Under the pieces are notes generated by a model. It made no database searches. It was given only the letters and a program-made list of their open reading frames with translations, and was not told the origin of the DNA. A stretch of DNA of 64,000 nucleotides. It comes from Euglena gracilis. Lineage: Eukaryota > Euglenida > Euglenophyceae > Euglenales. A program made the position numbers and the translations under genes. Shown one piece after another: positions 60,390-64,000 of the stretch (the first letter of the stretch is position 1; each line of letters starts with the position of its first letter). The DNA lies in NCBI GenBank assembly GCA_039621445.1, contig CP154954.1, positions 34,011,737 through 34,075,736 on the forward strand. The letters run 5' to 3'.

Positions 60390-61441
60390 CCGAATTCTCA
60401 AGCTGCACACCCCAGTCCGACATGAAGCTGTGCACCACTGACAAAACCTGCCTGACTGAAAACTACAAAACGGGTCTGGGCAGCCCCCTGGCCAGCCCAC
60501 CTGAACCTGAACCGCTGGCCAGCTCAACTCGACCCAGCCCAACTGTCCCATACAAGACCCGATCCGACCCGATTTGACTGACCTCAAGTGCCTCTCTTCA
60601 ACCAATCAATCCATTCTTCATTTCTCCATCGTTGTTGTTGTGGGTTGGGACCCCCCCCCGTGGAGAACGAACCTTCACCCCTGAACTTGGCCAGCCTACC
60701 TGTAAAACAAAAAACAACAAAACACAGCACCCAACCCCAACCGTAGCAGCCAGCCAAAACTGGGCAAACGGTGGAAGCGGAACCTGACATTGACCCAAAA
60801 ACGCAGACCTGGCCGACCCCGGGCCACCGGCCTGGGGGGGGGGGGACGAGGACCCTCCACAGCACCTGACCTCGCACAAACCAGCCTACCACCCAGAAAA
60901 ACATCAAAAATACAAAAAAAACCATTGTCCTTGACCCAGCCTGATTTTTACCCAAAACCCAGCCCTCAAATGCTTTTATTAAAATTCGTCCCCGGCCGGA
61001 GCCTGACCGCTTGGCCTGGGGGGGGGGGGCTGGAAGACCCCAGCTGGACCCACCCCCCACCGAACAGACACCAAGCCTAGACACCGAAGTGGCTAACCGA
61101 ACAGAAAACGGCTGTCTAGGACCCCGACCGTGACAAAACAACTCACCTGGCCTGGGAATAAGAATTTCCTGAAAATTTAACCAGGGCTGGCGCTTGATTC
61201 ACAACGGCGCCTGCCCCCCCCCAACAAACAGCCCTAGGTGGGCTGGGGGGGGGGGGAACAGCACACCAGACCCCCGCACAGACCCAACCCCCCGGCCATA
61301 AAACGAACCTGAACGGCACAGCCCCCTGAGGGGGGGGGGGACCCTGAACCACAACGGTCCCCTCGCTCGCCCCCTCCTCACAACGAGTGCACTCCGCACC
61401 CCTTCCTGTTGGAGTCGTGAAGAGTTGTAAACAACTCCTTC
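60390..61441 (+). other. Non-coding 3' region of element 2
   Basis: Homologous to 11440-12463 of element 1, with G runs (G12 near 60835-60846, others near 61018, 61247, 61331) and paired C runs. A hairpin GAGTTG-TAAA-CAACTC (61422-61437) immediately precedes the polypurine tract. No gene is seen. Confidence 0.7.
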
Positions 61442-61452
61442 GGGAAGGGGAG
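61442..61452 (+). other. Polypurine tract of element 2
   Basis: GGGAAGGGGAG directly precedes the LTR start TGTGAGTC at 61453, as in element 1. Confidence 0.85.
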
Positions 61453-61937
61453 TGTGAGTCAGGGGTGCTGAGTGCCCCAAACAACATAACCTAACCCAAC
61501 CCAACCTGATGACTCTGCAGTTAGGATTAGGAAAATCTTATTAGGAATTATTAGCATTGCTGACCCTATCTGTTTGCACAGGGCTCTGTCTCTGTCACTG
61601 TTTTTGTCTGTTTCAAGTTCAAGAATTGAAGTATCTTGGTGGAAAATATCATTCTTACCTGGACAGTTCGTGGTTCATTACATTGGTACTGGTTTTGGAA
61701 TTGCTGAATTGCTTGTATTGTGCTGTTGGTCTTGTGAATTTTTATCAAAGGAAAGGTGTGAGCCACCCAACTCACCTGTTTTCACCAAAAAGACCCACCA
61801 AAACAAAAGAAAATGCAATTTTTGAAACAGGCCGCGAGGGGAAGTGAAAACACATTGGGCAGGGTAAAAGATCCTACGCAAAGGGGTGCCGGCCCCGAGG
61901 GACTGGAAACTCGAGGGCGGGCACCACGGTTACAACA
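61453..61937 (+). repeat. 3' LTR of element 2 (LTR-A)
   Basis: 485 bp, starting TGTGAGTCAGGGG and ending GGTTACAACA, clearly homologous to both element 1 LTRs but carrying small indels (for example in TTATTAGGAATTATTAGC and CTGTCTCTGTCAC). What follows at 61938 is not satellite, so this element was inserted into, or recombined with, other DNA. Confidence 0.92.
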
Positions 61938-62781
61938 CACTCCACCCCCCCAGACCAACACGCGCGACAAGGACAACTACTCAGCACCTCCCCCCAAGGT
62001 GTGCACTCTAGGAGAAATTTCCACACAACCAACAACCAAACACAAAAGGAAATAACTGAAACCAAACTAACCACCACCCCCGCGCCTATGGCGCCCCCGC
62101 CACTCAAGCCCCTATGGCACCCACCACCCCCTGCGCCTTTGGCGCCTCCCTGCGCATATTGTGCAAAGTGCGCATAGCACAGACGTTGCGCCTATGGCGC
62201 CACCAACCCTCGCGCATAGCGCAAATCTTGCGCATAATGCCCCCCCTCCCCCGCGCTATATGGCGCCCCCAACCACCGCGCCTACAGCGCTGACACCCCC
62301 GCGCATATTGCGCTCCCCACGCGCATAGCGCTCATCGCGTGCATATTGTTTTGCACACCGCGCATAGCGCACACCTCCCCACCCGCGCATATTGCGCAGC
62401 CCGCAAACAAGATGCGCCCCCCCCCTCCCCTCACCCGTGCATAGCGCAAATCTCGCACAATTGTGTATGTCTTACAAATGGGTATCTGCCCAACCCACCC
62501 ATATTCTTTTGGGGATAAGTCCCAAAGATGTTTGTGTACATATTTCACAATGGCACTTTTGTTGTTGATTTGCAAACCACATGCTCAAAATGCAGATTTG
62601 GTTTACTTAAGCAACAAAAGTGGCCATCCCCCCTTCTTTGACCACGAACTTGTTGGTCAAATCGGCGAAAACCAAAGGAGTTTTGATCATTCAAGCGCAC
62701 AATTGCGCCAACCTCAAAGATATTTGCAGAAACACAAGGTGTGTGATAAGTTTTTGGGATACATTGCAAATACTGCATTTT
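61938..62781. other. Unassigned filler between element 2 and the next LTR
   Basis: About 840 bp without a recognised gene. The first 140 bp are A/C-rich, 62080-62460 is a cluster of short palindromes (separate entry), and 62461-62781 is A/T-rich like element 3. An open frame from 62463 runs into the LTR at 62782 and matches nothing I recognise. It may be residual element 3-family sequence. Confidence 0.5.
62080..62460. repeat. Cluster of short GCGC-ended palindromes
   Basis: Roughly twenty imperfect copies of an 11-14 bp dyad, such as GCGCCTATGGCGCC, GCGCATATTGCGC and GCGCATAGCGC, are separated by C-rich spacers of irregular length. The dyads share GCGC arms around a CATA or CTATG centre. 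Nothing similar occurs in the rest of the window. Confidence 0.8.
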
Positions 62782-63095
62782 TGTGTACCAGGCGTATGCT
62801 TCTGTCCCCTTCCGTTGAGGAAGTTAGGATGGAAGTAGATCCTATTAGGATCTTCTAATGGGTGCCCCTTCTCTCTCCACAGGTGGTATTCTTATTCTGT
62901 TTGTCTTTCCTTTTCTCCGGACCGGACTTGGTTATCCAGTCCGTCCTCCCTGCATTGCTCTGTGCTTTGCTTCTTGGGAAGTGGGAAAAGGGTTTTTACT
63001 GTTACTCTGATTTTCAGTTCCCACGTAGGTGCGCCAAGGCGAAAGCGAAGGCTTTTGGGAATTGGGAAAGTGGAATTGGGAATCAGACGTACACT
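62782..63095 (+). repeat. Second LTR of the element 3 type (diverged LTR-C)
   Basis: Begins TGTGTACCAGGCG and ends ACGTACACT before a PBS, matching the ends of 43093-43513. It also contains CTCTCTCCACAGGTGGTATT, the counterpart of the splice-acceptor-like stretch there. The middle is diverged and about 100 bp shorter, so it is a related subfamily rather than a partner LTR of one insertion. Confidence 0.7.
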
Positions 63096-63110
63096 TGGTA
63101 GCAGATTAGG
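63096..63110 (+). other. Primer-binding site after the second LTR-C
   Basis: TGGTAGCAGATTAGG is identical to 43514-43528. It marks the preceding LTR as a 5' LTR, yet the following sequence is an inverted pol fragment rather than a leader. Confidence 0.7.
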
Positions 63111-63399
63111 TCACGATCCTACACATACAGCCCATACAGGATAATACCGCGCGCACATCGCGATAATGCGGGTCGAGGATATCCTCGCCCGATTTCGCGG
63201 ATGGCGTTTGGGTTCCCACCAGTACATCATCGATGTACACCAGAGCAAACGGTACATCGCGCAAAACCCACTGGATCATGCGTTGAAACATGGCTGGGCC
63301 ATTCTTAACACCCATGGGGAGTACCGTCCATTGGTACACACCTTTGGATGTCATGAATGCCGTGTACGGTTGCGAATCAGGATGCAAATGCAAATGCAA
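63106..63399 (-). pseudogene. Inverted Ty3/gypsy reverse-transcriptase fragment
   Basis: On the minus strand this encodes a palm-domain piece: HLHPDSQPYTAFMTSKGVY, LPMGVKNGPAMFQRM, and the catalytic YIDD at 63226-63237 followed by VLVGT. It is clearly Ty3/gypsy-like but a different lineage from elements 1 and 2 (YVDD, different flanks). It may derive from the pol missing in element 3. Only about 97 codons remain. One end lies at the PBS (the stop codon is inside it) and the other at the satellite junction near 63406. Confidence 0.82.
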
Positions 63400-63406
63400 T
63401 CATCCC

Positions 63407-64000
63407 GATCGCCGACCTCTAGCCGGGGCAGAGCGCTCGTTTTTGGAGCGCCGGCGCAGCCGATTTCGGCCGAAAACGGCCGAAAAATGACGTTTTTCGG
63501 GGTGTTCGTGGTTTACGTGCTATTTTGCGCCTCCCGGGCGGTAACGGCTGCGTTTTACGCACGCCCACCGCGGGCAAAATTGCGCCTATCCGCCCGCCGC
63601 CCTTCGCAACAATTAGAGAAAGGATCGCCGACCTCTAGCTGGGGCAGAGCGCTCGTTTTTGGAGCGCCGGCGCAGCCGATTTCGGCCGAAAACGGCCGAA
63701 AAATGACGTTTTTCGGGGTGTTCGTGGTTTGCGTGCTATTTTGCGCCTCCCGGGCGGTAACGGCTGCGTTTTACGCACGCCCACCGCGGGCAAAATTGCG
63801 CCTACACACTTGCCGCCCTTCGCAACAACTAGGTAAAGGATCGCCGACCTCTAGCCGGGGCAGAGCGCTCGTTTTTGGAGCGCCGGCGCAGCCGATTTCG
63901 GCCGAAAACCGCCGAAAATGACGTTTTTCGGGGAGTTCGTGGTTTACGTGCTATTTTGCGCCTCCCGGGCGGTAACGGCTGCGTTTTACGCATCCCCGCC
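63407..64000. repeat. Satellite array resumes (about 2.7 monomers)
   Basis: The same 216-bp satellite restarts at GATCGCCGACCTC, whereas the main array stops at 43092 after CGGGGTGT. The two edges are not in register, with about half a monomer missing or misaligned, so the 20-kb block between them did not arise as one clean insertion. The last monomers carry scattered variants (for example CTACACACTTGCC near 63801). Confidence 0.93.

Larger units (their letters stand above)
49395..61937 (+). mobile_element. Element 2: second copy of the methyltransferase-bearing chromodomain retrotransposon, lacking its 5' LTR
   Basis: Colinear with element 1 from the PBS to the 3' LTR and roughly 95% identical by eye in coding parts. 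It has gag in two frames, the spacer, an intact methyltransferase-protease frame, then RT, RNase H, integrase and chromodomain in five further frames. It carries about 600 bp of extra Pro/Thr-rich sequence after the chromodomain. The expected LTR-A is absent on the left, where only a short remnant (GGTTACAACA and TGTTACAACC) lies between two primer-binding-site copies. No target duplication can be assigned. Confidence 0.92.

Noticed and set aside
62463-62858. 131-codon ORF as a gene
   Set aside because: It runs across the LTR boundary at 62782, has no recognisable domain and lies in rearranged filler.
43093-63095. One element with LTRs at 43093 and 62782
   Set aside because: The second LTR is followed by a PBS, so it is itself a 5' LTR. 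The two are strongly diverged and differ by about 100 bp, and the satellite edges are out of register.

Overview
This window is non-coding, repeat-dominated nuclear DNA of a eukaryote. I found no host gene, tRNA, rRNA or CRISPR array. The host is uncertain. The retroelement Gag ends in a Lys/Gly-rich tail (GKGKGKG with W/N/Q repeats) instead of zinc knuckles, and methyltransferases sit inside a retrotransposon; from memory, both features fit dinoflagellates best, but this is inference.

Layout: (1) 1-573 and 12952-43092 belong to a tandem array of a CpG-dense satellite with a period close to 216 bp, about 140 monomers in the main block. (2) 574-12951 is a full-length LTR retrotransposon (element 1) inserted cleanly into that satellite with a 4-bp target duplication, CCGG. 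(3) 43093-63406 is a block of nested or chimeric LTR retroelements. It holds a truncated element with a decayed zinc-knuckle gag (element 3, 43093-47738), a pair of nearly identical 287-bp LTR-like repeats around 1.1 kb of non-coding DNA (47739-49394), a second copy of the large element lacking its own 5' LTR (element 2, 49395-61937), a filler rich in short GCGC palindromes (61938-62781), another LTR with its primer-binding site (62782-63110), and an inverted reverse-transcriptase fragment (63106-63399, minus strand). (4) 63407-64000 returns to the same satellite.

The notable system is the large element, present twice (elements 1 and 2). It has Ty3/gypsy order (protease, RT, RNase H, DD35E integrase, C-terminal chromodomain). 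Between gag and protease, however, it carries two methyltransferase-like domains in one frame: a Dam/DIRS-type adenine-methyltransferase-like domain with an NPPF motif, then a small cytosine-C5-type methyltransferase with DLFCG, PC and ENP motifs. The methyltransferase-protease frame is fully open in element 2 (54034-56139). It is broken in element 1 by a nonsense codon in the SAM-binding motif and by frameshifts. Elsewhere both copies carry different lesions, mostly single-base indels in homopolymers, so neither is intact as written. An ancestral active element is implied because each copy is open where the other is broken.

A chromodomain element encoding its own DNA methyltransferases, lodged in a CpG-saturated satellite, suggests a link between integration, heterochromatin and DNA methylation. 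That link is inference. The satellite also keeps long open frames on both strands because its period is a multiple of three; I regard these as a by-product, not genes.
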